Source of the DNA: CAWATZ01 sp963784995
Lineage (GTDB): Bacteria > Planctomycetota > Planctomycetia > Gemmatales > Gemmataceae
Reading direction: 5' to 3'
Length of the DNA stretch: 64,000 nt
Assembly (NCBI GenBank): GCA_963784995.1
Contig: CAWATZ010000004.1
Span: forward strand, 434,001 to 498,000
Shown: one piece after another, positions 25,942-35,751 of the stretch
How the letters are laid out: each line of letters begins with the position of its first letter
How positions within the stretch are numbered: the first letter of the stretch is position 1
Notes under the pieces: generated by a model
The model's input: the letters and a program-made list of their open reading frames with translations, nothing else
What the model was told of the DNA's origin: nothing
The model's database searches: none
Position numbers and translations under genes: made by a program

Positions 25942-28900
25942 ATGGCGAAGCAACCGCACGATCCCCGCAAACCGAATCCGCCCGGCAAGAAGGTGACCCA
26001 GGCCCAGCCGCCGCTGGAGTCCGAGGAGCTGACCAGCGAGGAGCTGGAGCGTCTGGAGCAGGCCGAGGCCGAGCTCCCCGCCGCCAAGCCGGCAGGGCCC
26101 GAAGCGAAACCGCCCCGTCCGAACGTGTCCGACGGCAGCATCGACCTGGGTCTGCTCGGACCCAACCAGGGTGAAGGGGAACCCAGCGCCGTTTCCGTGG
26201 TCGAGTGGTCCTCCCTGGTGAACGACAAGCCCGCCGCGGAGGATGCCGGCAACCTTCGCGTCGATAGCCCCTCCGATGCGGACATGCTGATCGACAAGGC
26301 CTCCCCTCCAACCCCTCGCCCCGTGGCGACGGGCGGCTCGCCTGTCGCCTCAGGAACGACAGGCGAGCCGCCCGTCGCCACGGGCAAGTCCGAGCCGGTC
26401 CTGGACCTGGACGCCCTGGACAACGCCCCGGAGCCGGCCGCTCCGAAAGCGGAGTCCGAGGCCGAGATGCCGGTCCTGGACCTGGATGCCCTGGACAGCG
26501 CTCCCGAGGAGGTCGAAGAAGTCGAGGCAGTCGAGGAGATTGAGGAAGTCGATCTGTCCGCCCTGGTCGAGGATGCGGCCCCGGAGGTCGAGGCGGTCGA
26601 GGACGACGACATGATCGACCTGCACTCGGTCGAGGTCGTCGAACAGGCGTCGGCCTCCGGCAAGGTCGAGTCGGGCGTGATTGACCTGGACATTGACGAG
26701 GTCGTGGTCGAGGAAGAGGTCCAGGCCGGATCGGCGTCGGACGTGGTGGACGTCGGCGAAGACCTGATCGTGGTCGAGGAGGCCTCGGGCCAGATCGATT
26801 CGGCCGTGCTGGAAATGGACGTCGAGGACGTGGTGGTCGAGGAAGAGGCGAGCCCGGCCGACCCGGAGGCGGTGGAGCTGGGCGAAGACATGGTCGTGGT
26901 CGAGGATGCCTCGGGCCAGATCGAATCGGGCGTCATCGACCTGGACGTGGACGAGGTGATCGAGGAAGGGGTCGAGACCGGGGCCGAGTCGGGCGTCATC
27001 GACCTGGGCGACGACGTGGTGGTGGTCGAGGAAGCGGCGCCGGGGAGCTGGATGAGGATGCGGTCGTGGCCGAGGCCGACGCGGCGATGGCCGGCGAATC
27101 GGGAGTGATCGATCTGGACATTGACGCGGTCGAGGTCGAGGATGCCTCGCCTTCTCCCTCGGCAGCGGGCTCGGGCATGATTGAGCTGGACGCCGGTGAG
27201 ATTGTCGAGGAGGCGGTCGGCAGCGGCGTCATCGATGCCGCCGAGATGGAGCCGGAGGTGGTCGAGGAGGCCGGTCCAGAGTCGGATGCGGTCGATCTGG
27301 AAGCACCGACGGTGGCTGATGACGTGGGCTCGGCTGTCGATCTGGATCAGGAGCTGGCCGCTCACGATAGCAGCACCTCGCGGCGGGATTTGATCGCCGA
27401 GGCCGTCGAGTCGGGGGCAGGGCTGGAGATGCCCGAGATGGGCATGGACGAAGACGCTCCGGTGGATTTGCCCCTGGAGTCGCTGGCCGCCGAGGAAGGG
27501 GAAGAAACGTCCGCGGTCGATTATGGACCGCCGAAAACCACCGAACTGCCGATCAGCAGCCCCTCCTTCGGCAGCGGCGTGACCGCCGACGGGGAGGAAC
27601 TGGACCTGGAGGCGCTGATCAGCGGCATCGACGACAAGGCGAGCGGGACCAGCGGCAAGGAGCTGGAAGAAGAAGCGATCGATCTGCCGCTGGAAGAGGT
27701 CGAGATGGACGAAGCGGACGCCATCGACCTGACCACGGTCCAGGACAGGGTCCCCGACAGCGGCAGCAGCGGCGTGCATTCCGAGGAAGAGATCGACCTG
27801 GCCGCGCTGCTGGCCGAGGGCGGCAGCGGCAGCAGGAGCGGCCAGTCCGGCTCGGGAAAGAAGGGCAAATCGGAGCCGGCCATCGACCTGGACGCCGAGG
27901 CGGTGGACCTGGGCTCGGGCGAGTCCAGCAGTGCGGCCCTGCACCGCAACGCCCTGGAGGAAGAGGGCGTCGACATCGACACCATGGGCACCGAGGCCGG
28001 CTCCGGCAGCGGGGTGCGGATTAACGACGCCCTGGAGGAAACCGATCTCCTCGGCGAGGAAGCGGAGCTGGACGAGGAGCCGAAACCGGCGCCGCGCAAG
28101 GGCAAGAAGCCGGCCGACCTGGAGGAAGACGAGGTCGAGGCGGAAGCGGAGGTCGAGGCCGAAGCGGAGGTCGAGGCCGAGAGGGAGACGGTGCCACCCA
28201 CCAGGCCGGCCTCCAAGACCGGGGCCTGGGTCGGCGGCGGCCTGATTGGAACGGTGGTCGGAGCGGGCATTGCTTTGCCCTGGTCGCCTTTGGTCTGATC
28301 CCGGGATTCGGTTCCAGCGACAAGCCGAGTCAGCCCATCACCCGGCCCGACCCGTCGGCCGGCCTGCTGGCCGCGGCCCAGAAAGACAAGGCCGACCTCG
28401 CCAAGAAGCTGACCGATGGGGGGGTCAACGTCGCCAAGCCCGAAGACCTGGGCAAGGGCATCGACATCCTGTTGGCCGACCGCAAGAGCAGCGACCAGAA
28501 GATCAATGACCTGAACGCGAAACTCATGACGGAAGGCACTGAGCTGACCAAGGCGAAGGAGTCTCAGGCAGCCCTGGCCAAGAAGCTGACCGACGGCAAG
28601 ATTATCGACAAGCCCGAAGACCTGGGCAAGGGCGTTGACAAGCTGCTCAAGGACGTGGCGGACGCCAAGGCCAACCAGGACGCCCAGGTCGCCCTGGCCA
28701 AGAAGCTGACCGACGACAAGATCATCGACAAGCCGGAAGACCTGGGCAAGGGCATTGACAAGCTGCTGGCCGACCGCAAGGACTCGGCCGACAAGCTCAC
28801 CAAGGCGGAAACCGACCTCAAGACCAGGACCAAGGAGCTGGATGACGCCAAGAAGTTCAGTGGCGACCTGGCCAAGAAGCTGTCGCTGGACAAGCCCGAA

Positions 28901-30841
28901 GACCTGGACAAGGGCATCGACACCCTGCTGGCTGACAACAAGAAGCTCCAGGCCGACCGTAAGGAAGACGCCAAGATGATCGACACGCTGGACAAGCAGG
29001 TCAAGGCCCAGCAAAAGGAGGTCGCCGACCGGGAGGCCTTGCTCAAGAAGGTGAAGGACGAGCTGGTGGATTCCAAGTACCTCGATCCCAAGGACGACCT
29101 CGCCGCGCTGGGCCGGGGTGTCAAGGCGGCGCTGGACCTGGCCAAGATGAAGGATCCCGTCGGCGAGGTGCGCGACCTGCGCAAGCAGAAGGACGTGCTG
29201 CAGGAACGGCTGACCAGGGAGGTCGCCGAGGCCAAGGCCGACAAGGACAAGGAAGTGGCCAAGCTCAACGACGAACACAAGAAGATGGTCGAGGAGTTCA
29301 AGGTCGAGCGCGACAAGGAGACGGCCGCGCTGAAGACCCAGCTCAAGCAGCGGCGGACGCCGGAGGAAGTGCTGGGCGTCCTGCTGCCGGTGGTGGAGAA
29401 TGGCAACCGGGAGCAATCGCAGCGAGCCCAGCTGGATGTCGGGGCGGTTCTGGGCGACCCGATGGCGTCGCCGGCGCTGAAGGCCCAGGCCAAGGTGGTG
29501 CAGGGACTGGCGTTCCGCAACGCGGACAAGTTCGCCGAGGCGAAGATGGTGCTGACCGATGCGTTGAAGGAATTGCCGGAAGACGCCAGGGAGTGGCGTG
29601 CCGCCGCCCAGGAGGGGCTGAAGGATGTCTCCAATCCGGCCGGGTACTTCAGCACCCGGATCGACGAATCGATGAACCGCAACGAGCCGAAGCAGGCCCT
29701 GACGATGCTGGACCGCGGCATCAAGGCACTGGGCGACAGCAACGCCCCCATGCTGGCCGAGCGCAGCCTGCTGCTGCTGGAGCAGGCCCGGGCCCGCTCC
29801 CAGGACGGCAAGGTCTCGCCGGCCGACCCTGCCCTGGCCCAGGCCCTGAAGGACGCCGAGGAGGCGATCAGCAAGACCAAGGACAAGCCGGAGCAGAAGA
29901 TGACCCTGGCCCTGGCCTGCTATGCGAGAGGGCGCAGTCTGGAAGCGCGGGGCGACGATGCCGACGCCCGGGACAGCTACACCGAGGCGATCAAGGAGCA
30001 TCCGACCGCCGACCAGGCCGGCAGCCGCTATCGTGGGGCGCTGGCCCGACTGCTGCTCAAGCCCCGGCAGGGCAAGCCGCCGCTGATGCCGCCGGCCGTG
30101 CCGCCGCCGGTGCCGCCGGCCAAGGAGATGAAGGAGCCGGACAAGGACAAGAAGGAAGGCGACAAGGTTGGTCAGCTGCCCACCCTGGACGAGGTCCGCC
30201 GGCTGGCCGCGAATCCCGAGACGGCGGAGCAGGCCCGGGCGGCCCTGCTGGTGCTGCTGACGGTGTCGCTGCAGGTGCCCCCGCCGCAGCCGCCGGGCAA
30301 GGCCGAGGCCATCAAGCTGGCCGACGAGATCATCCGCCAGTACGAGATGAATCCCAAATCGGTCTCGTTCGACGTGCTGGCCGATGCCTATGCGATCAAG
30401 GGAATGTGGACGCAAGCCCTGATGACCTACGCCAATGGACTCAAGCCCTACCTCCGAGCCGAGTATCACGCGGGACTGATGGACCTGCTGCAGAAACATC
30501 CCGCCATTCGCCGGCCGGCGAGCCTGGAGGTGGCCAACCCGTTCGAGGCGGCGACGCAGTACGGTCAGGGGCTGCGTTACTACTTTGCCCGCGACTACGT
30601 CGAGGCCGAGAAGCACCTGAAGGCGGCCACGGAGTTCGACAACCTGGACGCGCGGTATTTCTACTTCCTGGGGCTGTCCCGGCTGATGCAGGGCAAGGCC
30701 GACGCGGCCGAGGACTTCGTGCAGGGGGCCCGGCTGGAGAAGGACAACCGGCCGTCCAGCAAAGACGTGAGCATCTCGCTGGAGCGCGTGCAGGGACCGG
30801 CCCGGCGAGTCCTCAACGAAGCGCGCAAGGCGGTGCGGTGA
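25942..30841 (+). pseudogene. Giant membrane protein: acidic repeats, one TM helix, coiled coil and TPR, two frameshifts
   Basis: Restored, this is a protein of about 1633 residues. The N-terminal 770 residues are extremely acidic and hold at least six degenerate copies of SGVIDLDxDEVVVEE at about 240-440. A membrane helix follows (WVGGGLIGTVVGAGIA then ALVAFGLIPGF, about 765-790). The outer part begins with four repeats of about 45 residues built on LAKKLTDxKIIDKPEDLGKG, then a long coiled coil (900-1130) and a helical TPR-like C-terminus (RYFYFLGLSRLMQGKADAAE). One base is missing in a G-run at about 27045 and another at about 28273, in the membrane helix. It could be a scaffold linking cytoplasm and periplasm. 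No catalytic domain is seen. Confidence 0.68.
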
Positions 30842-30850
30842 GTCTGATTT

Positions 30851-30949
30851 CCGTTTAGCCGCGCCCCGATTGTTAGCCCGAAGCGCCAGCGAGGGACACA
30901 GCCTCCCTCGCTGGCGCTTCGGGCTAACAATCGCGTCGCGGCTAAACGG
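30851..30949. repeat. Fold-back repeat of 99 bases
   Basis: CCGTTTAGCCGCG at the left is mirrored by CGCGGCTAAACGG at the right, and the inner arms (GATTGTTAGCCCGAAGCGCC) pair with GGCGCTTCGGGCTAACAATC. It fills almost the whole gap between the giant protein gene and the enoyl-CoA hydratase-like gene and could separate their transcripts. Confidence 0.82.
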
Positions 30950-30970
30950 CTTCTGGTGAAAGGACGACCA

Positions 30971-31759
30971 ATGCAAGCCGTAACGACCGCCCCTTCACTT
31001 CTCACCCAGACGCAAGGCGGCGTTGCCACGCTGACCCTGAACCGCCCCGAGAAACGCAACGCCCTTTCCAAAGCCCTGCTGCAAGAACTCAACTCCACCC
31101 TCCTCGCGCTGGCCGATGACGCCAATGTCCGCGTGGTGGTCCTGGCCGCCAGCGGCCCCGCCTTCTGCGCCGGCCATGACCTCGGCGAGATGGTCGGCTG
31201 TGCCGAGAGCGAATATCACGATCTCTTCTCGCTCTGCTCCACGGTGATGCAGCAGCTGCGCACCTTGCCGCAGCCGGTGATTGCCCGCGTGCAGGGGCTG
31301 GCGACGGCGGCGGGCTGCCAGCTGGTGGCCGCGTGCGACCTGGCGGTGGCCGTCGAGACGGCGACCTTCGCCACGCCTGGCGTCAAGATCGGCCTGTTCT
31401 GCACGACGCCGATGGTGCCGCTGGTGCGAGCCATTCCGCCCAGGGCCGCCCTGGAGATGCTGCTGACCGGCAAGCCGATCTCGGCCCAGCAGGCCCTGGC
31501 GTGGGGCCTGGTCAACCGCGTGGTGCCGGCCGAGCAGCTGGACGCCACCGTCAAGGAGTTCACCGACGCCATCCTGTCCAGCAGCCCGCTGACGGTCCGG
31601 CTGGGCAAGGCGGCGTTCTACGACCAGCTGGCCCTTGACGAGCCGACCGCCTACCGGAAGGCCACCGAGGTGATGACCGACAACGCCTGCCGGCACGACG
31701 CCCAGGAAGGGATGGCTGCGTTCTTGCAGAAGCGCAAGCCGGCCTGGAAGGGGGAATGA
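30971..31759 (+). CDS. Enoyl-CoA hydratase/isomerase family protein
   Basis: A 262-residue crotonase-fold enzyme. Motifs are LNRPEKRNALS (residues 24-34), AFCAGHDLGEM, which gives the first oxyanion-hole strand (about 66-76), VQGLATAAGCQLVAACDLAVA, the second oxyanion helix (about 105-125), and FATPGVKIGLFCTTPMVPLVR. In classical hydratases the two catalytic glutamates sit in the latter two segments; here neither position is clearly Glu (A-G-C-Q and G-L-F-C). It looks closest to the ECHDC3-like group, whose substrate is unsettled. It is monocistronic, behind a large hairpin. Whether it works with the acyl-CoA dehydrogenase 23 kb away is unknown. Confidence 0.85.
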   Translation: MQAVTTAPSLLTQTQGGVATLTLNRPEKRNALSKALLQELNSTLLALADDANVRVVVLAASGPAFCAGHDLGEMVGCAESEYHDLFSLCSTVMQQLRTLPQPVIARVQGLATAAGCQLVAACDLAVAVETATFATPGVKIGLFCTTPMVPLVRAIPPRAALEMLLTGKPISAQQALAWGLVNRVVPAEQLDATVKEFTDAILSSSPLTVRLGKAAFYDQLALDEPTAYRKATEVMTDNACRHDAQEGMAAFLQKRKPAWKGE

Positions 31760-32092
31760 GGCAGGAAGGGCTTCGTCTCCTCCGGCACGATTGGGGGCGG
31801 AGGACAACTTGACACTCCGAGGAGCTTGCTGCGCTGGTTCCCAGGGGCAACAAGAGGGCTTTGCAGCGTTGCAGCCAGCCCAGCCGCCCTGCGTTGCAGT
31901 GCATTGCGTGCATTGCGTGCATTGCGTGCATTGCGTGCAACGATAGCAACGACACAGCAGCTGTCGGGCAGGCGGACGTCGGCCGGATATGATCCCTGAG
32001 TCTTGTTCCAGTTGAACCATGCCCAACTGCAGCAACTTCTGTCATGTTCGTTACTTGCGCTTTGAGACGATGCCGCGGGAAGGAACCTGGAC
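31760..32092. other. Intergenic region with a 9-base tandem repeat
   Basis: These 333 bases lead into the zeta-toxin-like gene. They hold the tandem repeat at 31901-31936 and no gene that I can support. A promoter for the toxin pair should be here but no clear boxes are visible. Confidence 0.4.
31901..31936. repeat. Tandem repeat, GCATTGCGT four times
   Basis: The 9-base unit GCATTGCGT begins at 31901, 31910, 31919 and 31928 without mismatch and is followed by GCAACG. Copy number at such repeats often varies. It is about 160 bases upstream of the zeta-toxin-like gene. Confidence 0.85.
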
Positions 32093-32683
32093 GTGAGCAG
32101 TCCGCAACCGAGTGTGATCGTTTTGGCCGGTCCGAATGGAGCGGGGAAGACAACCGCCTCGCGCACGCTCCTGGCGAATACCCTCCGCTTGATGACCTTC
32201 GTCAATGCCGATGCCATCGCCCAGGGCCTGGCGGGGTTCGATCCCGAGAGCGCGGCCATCGAGGCCAGCCGGATTATGCTGGCACGGATGCACGCCCTGG
32301 CCGAGCAGCGAGCCGATTTCGCTTTCGAGACGACCTTGGCCGCCCGGTCGCTGGCTTCCTGGTTGCGGACCCTGGTGGCAGACGGCTATACGGTGAATCT
32401 CTTTTACTTCTGGCTGAACTCTCCGGATTTGGCGGTGGCCCGGGTTGCGGAACGTGTTCGGCGTGGGGGACACAGCGTCCCGGAAGCAACCATCCGGCAA
32501 CGCTACCGGCGCAGCCTGGATAACTTTTTTCACCTTTATCGTCCGACTGTCACGGCCTGGCACTTTTACGATAATTCGCAATCGGGCCAACCTCGTTGCG
32601 TTGCGACTGGAGACGATCAAGGGAATGAGATTGTGATGTTGAACGAAACCTGGCAACAGATCCAGAACGAGATTCAATCATGA
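32093..32683 (+). CDS. Zeta toxin-like P-loop kinase
   Basis: A 196-residue protein with a Walker A motif at residues 12-20 (AGPNGAGKT), then FVNADAIAQGLAGFDPESAA, where zeta toxins bind UDP-GlcNAc, and the FAFETTLAAR strand. RVAERVRRGGHSVPEATIRQ and RYRRSLDNFF are the lid and C-terminal helices. Zeta toxins phosphorylate UDP-GlcNAc and so block cell-wall synthesis; distant relatives in this short, plasmid-free class may have other substrates. The start is GTG at 32093 with AAGGAA eight bases upstream. The stop overlaps the start of a 72-residue gene by four bases (ATGA), so the two form a unit with the toxin first. Confidence 0.8.
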   Translation: MSSPQPSVIVLAGPNGAGKTTASRTLLANTLRLMTFVNADAIAQGLAGFDPESAAIEASRIMLARMHALAEQRADFAFETTLAARSLASWLRTLVADGYTVNLFYFWLNSPDLAVARVAERVRRGGHSVPEATIRQRYRRSLDNFFHLYRPTVTAWHFYDNSQSGQPRCVATGDDQGNEIVMLNETWQQIQNEIQS

Positions 32684-32898
32684 CCGAGAGCAATCGCCCC
32701 TCGATTCGTGAACTCCTGGCCAATCGGGCTTTGATTGATGAAGCGGTGACTCGTGCCATGCGGGATGCTGTGCTGGAACATGCCCGCCTGGGCTTTCCCG
32801 TTGCCGAGAGCCAGAATGGCAAGGTGGTCTGGGTCTCCCCCGAGGAAATCCTGGCCCGGTTTGCCTCGGGACCCGAATCTCCTCCCGCCTCCGCGTGA
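32680..32898 (+). CDS. Small partner (putative antitoxin) of the zeta toxin-like gene
   Basis: A 72-residue protein, MTESNRPSIRELLANRALID followed by AVTRAMRDAVLEHARLGFPV and SQNGKVVWVSPEEILARF. The middle is a strong amphipathic helix, and the HARLGFPVAESQNGKVVWVS motif is often found in short proteins coupled to this type of P-loop gene in cyanobacteria and planctomycetes (recalled). It is translationally coupled to the toxin by the ATGA overlap. It is not related to the epsilon antitoxin. Its role as antitoxin is inferred from size and coupling. Confidence 0.65.
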   Translation: MTESNRPSIRELLANRALIDEAVTRAMRDAVLEHARLGFPVAESQNGKVVWVSPEEILARFASGPESPPASA

Positions 32899-32972
32899 TT
32901 GCCCTTTCTCATTATTTTGTTGAGCGGCGCATCGTGACAGAGTAGAATCCAATCATCGTGGGAGACCCCCGG

Positions 32973-33557
32973 ATGATTGTTACCTCCGTCAGCTTGCTAG
33001 AACGACTGCGCCACCACCCGGACGAAGCCTCCTGGCAGCGGCTGGATGGGCTTTATCGGCCGCTGATTCGCTGCTGGCTGCTGCGGATCGATCCCTCCCT
33101 GGGCACGGAAGTGGAAGACGTCGTCCAGGAGGTGATGCACGTCCTTGTTCAGGAGCTGGCGGGGTTCGTTCCCGAGCGGCCGGGCTCGTTCCGCCGCTGG
33201 CTGCGGCGCATCGCCGTGAACCGGGTGCAGTCCTTCTGGCGGTCCCGACAACGCCAGCCCTCTCCGCTCGGCGGGACAGGGGCCGACTCGCTTCTGGCCG
33301 ACCTGGAAGATCCTGCCAGCGAACTGAACCGGCAATGGGACCAGGAACACGACCAGCACGTCCTGCGCCGCTTGCTGGAAATGATGGAGGGAGACTTCGC
33401 CCCAAACACCTTTCAGGCATTCCGCCGGGTCGTGCTGGACGATGCCAAACCCGCCCAGGTTGCTGAGGAACTGGGTCTGAGCGTCAACGCCGTGCTCCTG
33501 GCCAAGTCTCGCGTCCTCGCCCGATTGCGTCAGGAAGGCAAGAATTTGCTCGACTGA
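32973..33557 (+). CDS. ECF-type RNA polymerase sigma factor
   Basis: A 194-residue sigma70-family factor of the extracytoplasmic-function class. Region 2 spans residues 15-85: ASWQRLDGLYRPLIRCWLLR, then EDVVQEVMHVLVQELAGF (core binding) and FRRWLRRIAVNRVQSFWRSR (-10 recognition). Region 4 is near the C-terminus: FRRVVLDDAKPAQVAEELGL and SVNAVLLAKSRVLARLRQE, the helix-turn-helix that reads the -35 box. The ATG at 32973 follows GGGAGACCC. It stands 100 bases before the first kinase of a five-kinase run. Planctomycete ECF factors commonly pair with Ser/Thr kinases. The promoter-like elements before three of the kinases are the natural candidates for its targets. Confidence 0.88.
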   Translation: MIVTSVSLLERLRHHPDEASWQRLDGLYRPLIRCWLLRIDPSLGTEVEDVVQEVMHVLVQELAGFVPERPGSFRRWLRRIAVNRVQSFWRSRQRQPSPLGGTGADSLLADLEDPASELNRQWDQEHDQHVLRRLLEMMEGDFAPNTFQAFRRVVLDDAKPAQVAEELGLSVNAVLLAKSRVLARLRQEGKNLLD

Positions 33558-33563
33558 GCGACA

Positions 33564-33600
33564 TTTTCCTGACAGGATCGTTCCAGTCGCGACCTCTTCC
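33564..33600 (+). promoter_or_regulatory. Bipartite promoter-like element before kinase 1
   Basis: TTTTC then CTGACAGGA (33569-33577), a 15-base spacer, then CCTCTTCC (33593-33600), 56 bases before the kinase start. The same two boxes with the same spacer length recur before kinases 4 and 5, while the spacer bases differ. This pattern of conserved boxes and free spacer suggests recognition by one sigma factor, probably the ECF factor just upstream. Confidence 0.7.
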
Positions 33601-33656
33601 TTTTGTGTTGCGGGAGAAATGCTCGGTTTTCCTCTTGCCGTGCCTGGAGGTCTGCC

Positions 33657-35685
33657 ATGACCGTGAAACCGACGACCCACCCAGCCGCCGAGGTGCTCGC
33701 CGCCTATGGTGTGGGCAAACTCAACGAAACCGATCTGGCCGCTGTCGCGGAACACCTCGAAGTGTGCCCGCAGTGCAGTCAGGCCGTGGCCAATGTCTCT
33801 CGCCGACAGTTTTATTGGCCGGGTCCAGGCCGCCCGGCCAACGCCCTCGGGAACGCAATTGCCAGGACTGCCGGCCGGTTCTCTGCCAGCCAGTGCCGCT
33901 CTGCCCAGGTCTGGCCCTGTCCCCCTACCCAAGAGCGCACCACCGCTGGACCTGCCTCCGGAACTGGCCAACCACCCCAAGTTTCGCATCCTCAAAGAGT
34001 TGGGCCGGGGCGGCATGGGCGTCGTCTACAAGGCGGAGCACAGCATCATGGAGAAGGCGGTCGCCCTCAAGGTGATCACCAAGAGTCTGGTGGCCCATCC
34101 CGAGGCGCTGGAACGCTTCCATCGCGAGGTCCGGGCTGCCGCCAAACTGGACCATCCGCACATCGTTCGTGCCCTGGACGCTGACTGTGCCGGCGACCTG
34201 CATCTGCTGGTCATGGAGTTCGTTGAAGGGGTCAGCCTTTTTCAGGCCGTGCAGAAGAAAGGGCCTCTGCCGATCCCACACGCCTGCCACTACTTGCGGC
34301 AGGCGGCGTTAGGCTTGCAGTTTGCCCACGAGCAGGGGATGGTGCATCGGGACATCAAGCCGCACAACCTGATGCTGACGCCCCGAGGACAGGTCAAGAT
34401 CCTCGACTTCGGTCTGGCTCGTCTGGCCAGCGAGCAGAAAAAGCGTGGCGGCCTGACTCGCATCGGCGACTTCATGGGCACGCCGGATTATGTCGCTCCC
34501 GAGCAGGCGATGGACGCCAGCCGGGCCGACATCCGCGCTGATCTCTACAGCCTGGGCTGCACGCTGTACTTTCTGCTGGCGGCTCATCCGCCCTTCCAGG
34601 GAGACACGGCGGTCGAGTTGGTGCTGGCTCACATCGAGAAGGAGGCGAAACCCCTGGAACAGGTCCGTCCCGACGTGCCGCCGGAGTTGGCAGCAGTCGT
34701 GGCCCGGCTGCTGGTCAAGGATCCCGCCCAGCGCTTCCAGACCCCGATCGAGGTGGCTCAGGCGCTGGCACCGTTCGCCAAGGCGGGGAACGTGGTGCGT
34801 GTGCCGGACGCCGCGCCGACGCCGCCAGCGGTGGAGTCAGCGAGCCCGGGCACGAGCCAAGACTGCGACACCAGCCGAGTCAAGGGGCTCGGTCAGGGGG
34901 CATTGAAGTTACCAGCGGCAGAGGATTCGCCGTTTGGCGATTTGTTGGACTCGCCCGCTGTAAGCCCGACCCCGAAGAAGGCGAACAAGGAGCGGACATC
35001 GGTGGCGCGGTGGAAGAAGCCGCCGGTGCTGGCCAGCGCCGGGGTAGCCGTGCTTGTGTTGGCGGTGGGAGCATGGCTTCTCGCGGGGGTGATCTTGAAG
35101 GTGAAGGTGAAGACTCCCGACAGCGAAGGTGTCATCGTGGTCAAGGTTGATCGACCCGGTGCCGAGGTGCTCGTAGACGGCGCCAATGTGGCCGTCACCT
35201 GGGACGATGGCGGCAAAAAGGCTGAGATCCGCGTCAAACCGGGGACCTACAAGGTCGAGGTGAAGAAAGACGGTCTCACGGTCTGTGGCGAACAGGTTAA
35301 GATCGAGGACGGCGGCCGTACGATTGTCACGGCGAAACTCGATAAGACTCCACCCTCTGTCCCTCGGCCAGCGGCAGTGGCTGCGGCCGATTCCGCGGCG
35401 AAAGAGCCAGTGGCTGCCGACCAATCTCGCCAATTGTGGGTCCAAGAGCATGGCTATTTCATTCGGGGCCTCGGAAACGATTGGTTCGAGAAATGGGAAG
35501 ACGGCGAAAAGCCCGCGAACCTCTTCTCCGAAACTCAACGCACCAAGGAGTTCGTCGAGTTGCACCATCGCCAGCTGCCGGTGACGTTCCGACTGTACAA
35601 GGACAAGGCGCTGTTTAAGGATGACCAAAACGCGGCCGGATTCGTGCAGTCCTATGAGGGCAAATGGCAGTCGATCCCCAAATAG
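33657..35685 (+). pseudogene. Ser/Thr kinase 1: anti-sigma-like zinc motif, kinase, TM, PEGA-like domain (one frameshift)
   Basis: Restored, this is a 675-residue membrane kinase. The N-terminus (MTVKPTTHPAAEVLAAYGVG) contains His33, Cys37 and Cys40 in EHLEVCPQC, the H-x3-C-x2-C spacing of zinc-binding anti-sigma factors. The kinase domain (about 107-375) has GRGGMGVVYKAE, VALKV, HRDIKPHNLM, DFGLARL and APEQ, all intact. A membrane helix lies at about 455-480 (VAVLVLAVGAWLLAGVIL), then a PEGA-like beta domain (AEVLVDGANVAVTWDDGGKK) and a C-terminal module (GYFIRGLGNDWFEKWEDGEK). One extra base at about 33799, after VANVS, breaks the frame. GGAGG precedes the ATG. The extracellular parts probably sense a ligand. 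Confidence 0.82.
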
Positions 35686-35751
35686 CCAACGCAAGATTTC
35701 GCAATCGGTCGTCTCGACTGGTTTTCCTCGTGCCGTGCCTGGAGGTCTGCC

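Noticed and set aside
27521..30976. Very long minus-strand open frame of 1151 codons opposite the giant acidic protein
   Set aside because: It is the mirror of a GC-rich, Asp/Glu/Lys-rich coding frame; its product is a Leu/Gly/Arg/Gln low-complexity string and the plus-strand reading has clear repeats and domains.
30971..31759. Classical enoyl-CoA hydratase with both catalytic Glu
   Set aside because: The two positions do not look like Glu, so only family membership is claimed.
31901..31936. Iterated binding sites or a small CRISPR
   Set aside because: Head-to-tail 9-base units without spacers; a simple tandem repeat is enough.
32935..32957. TGACAG just upstream of the sigma factor as a fourth copy of the kinase promoter element
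   Set aside because: The first box is only partly matched and no CCTCTTC follows at the right distance.
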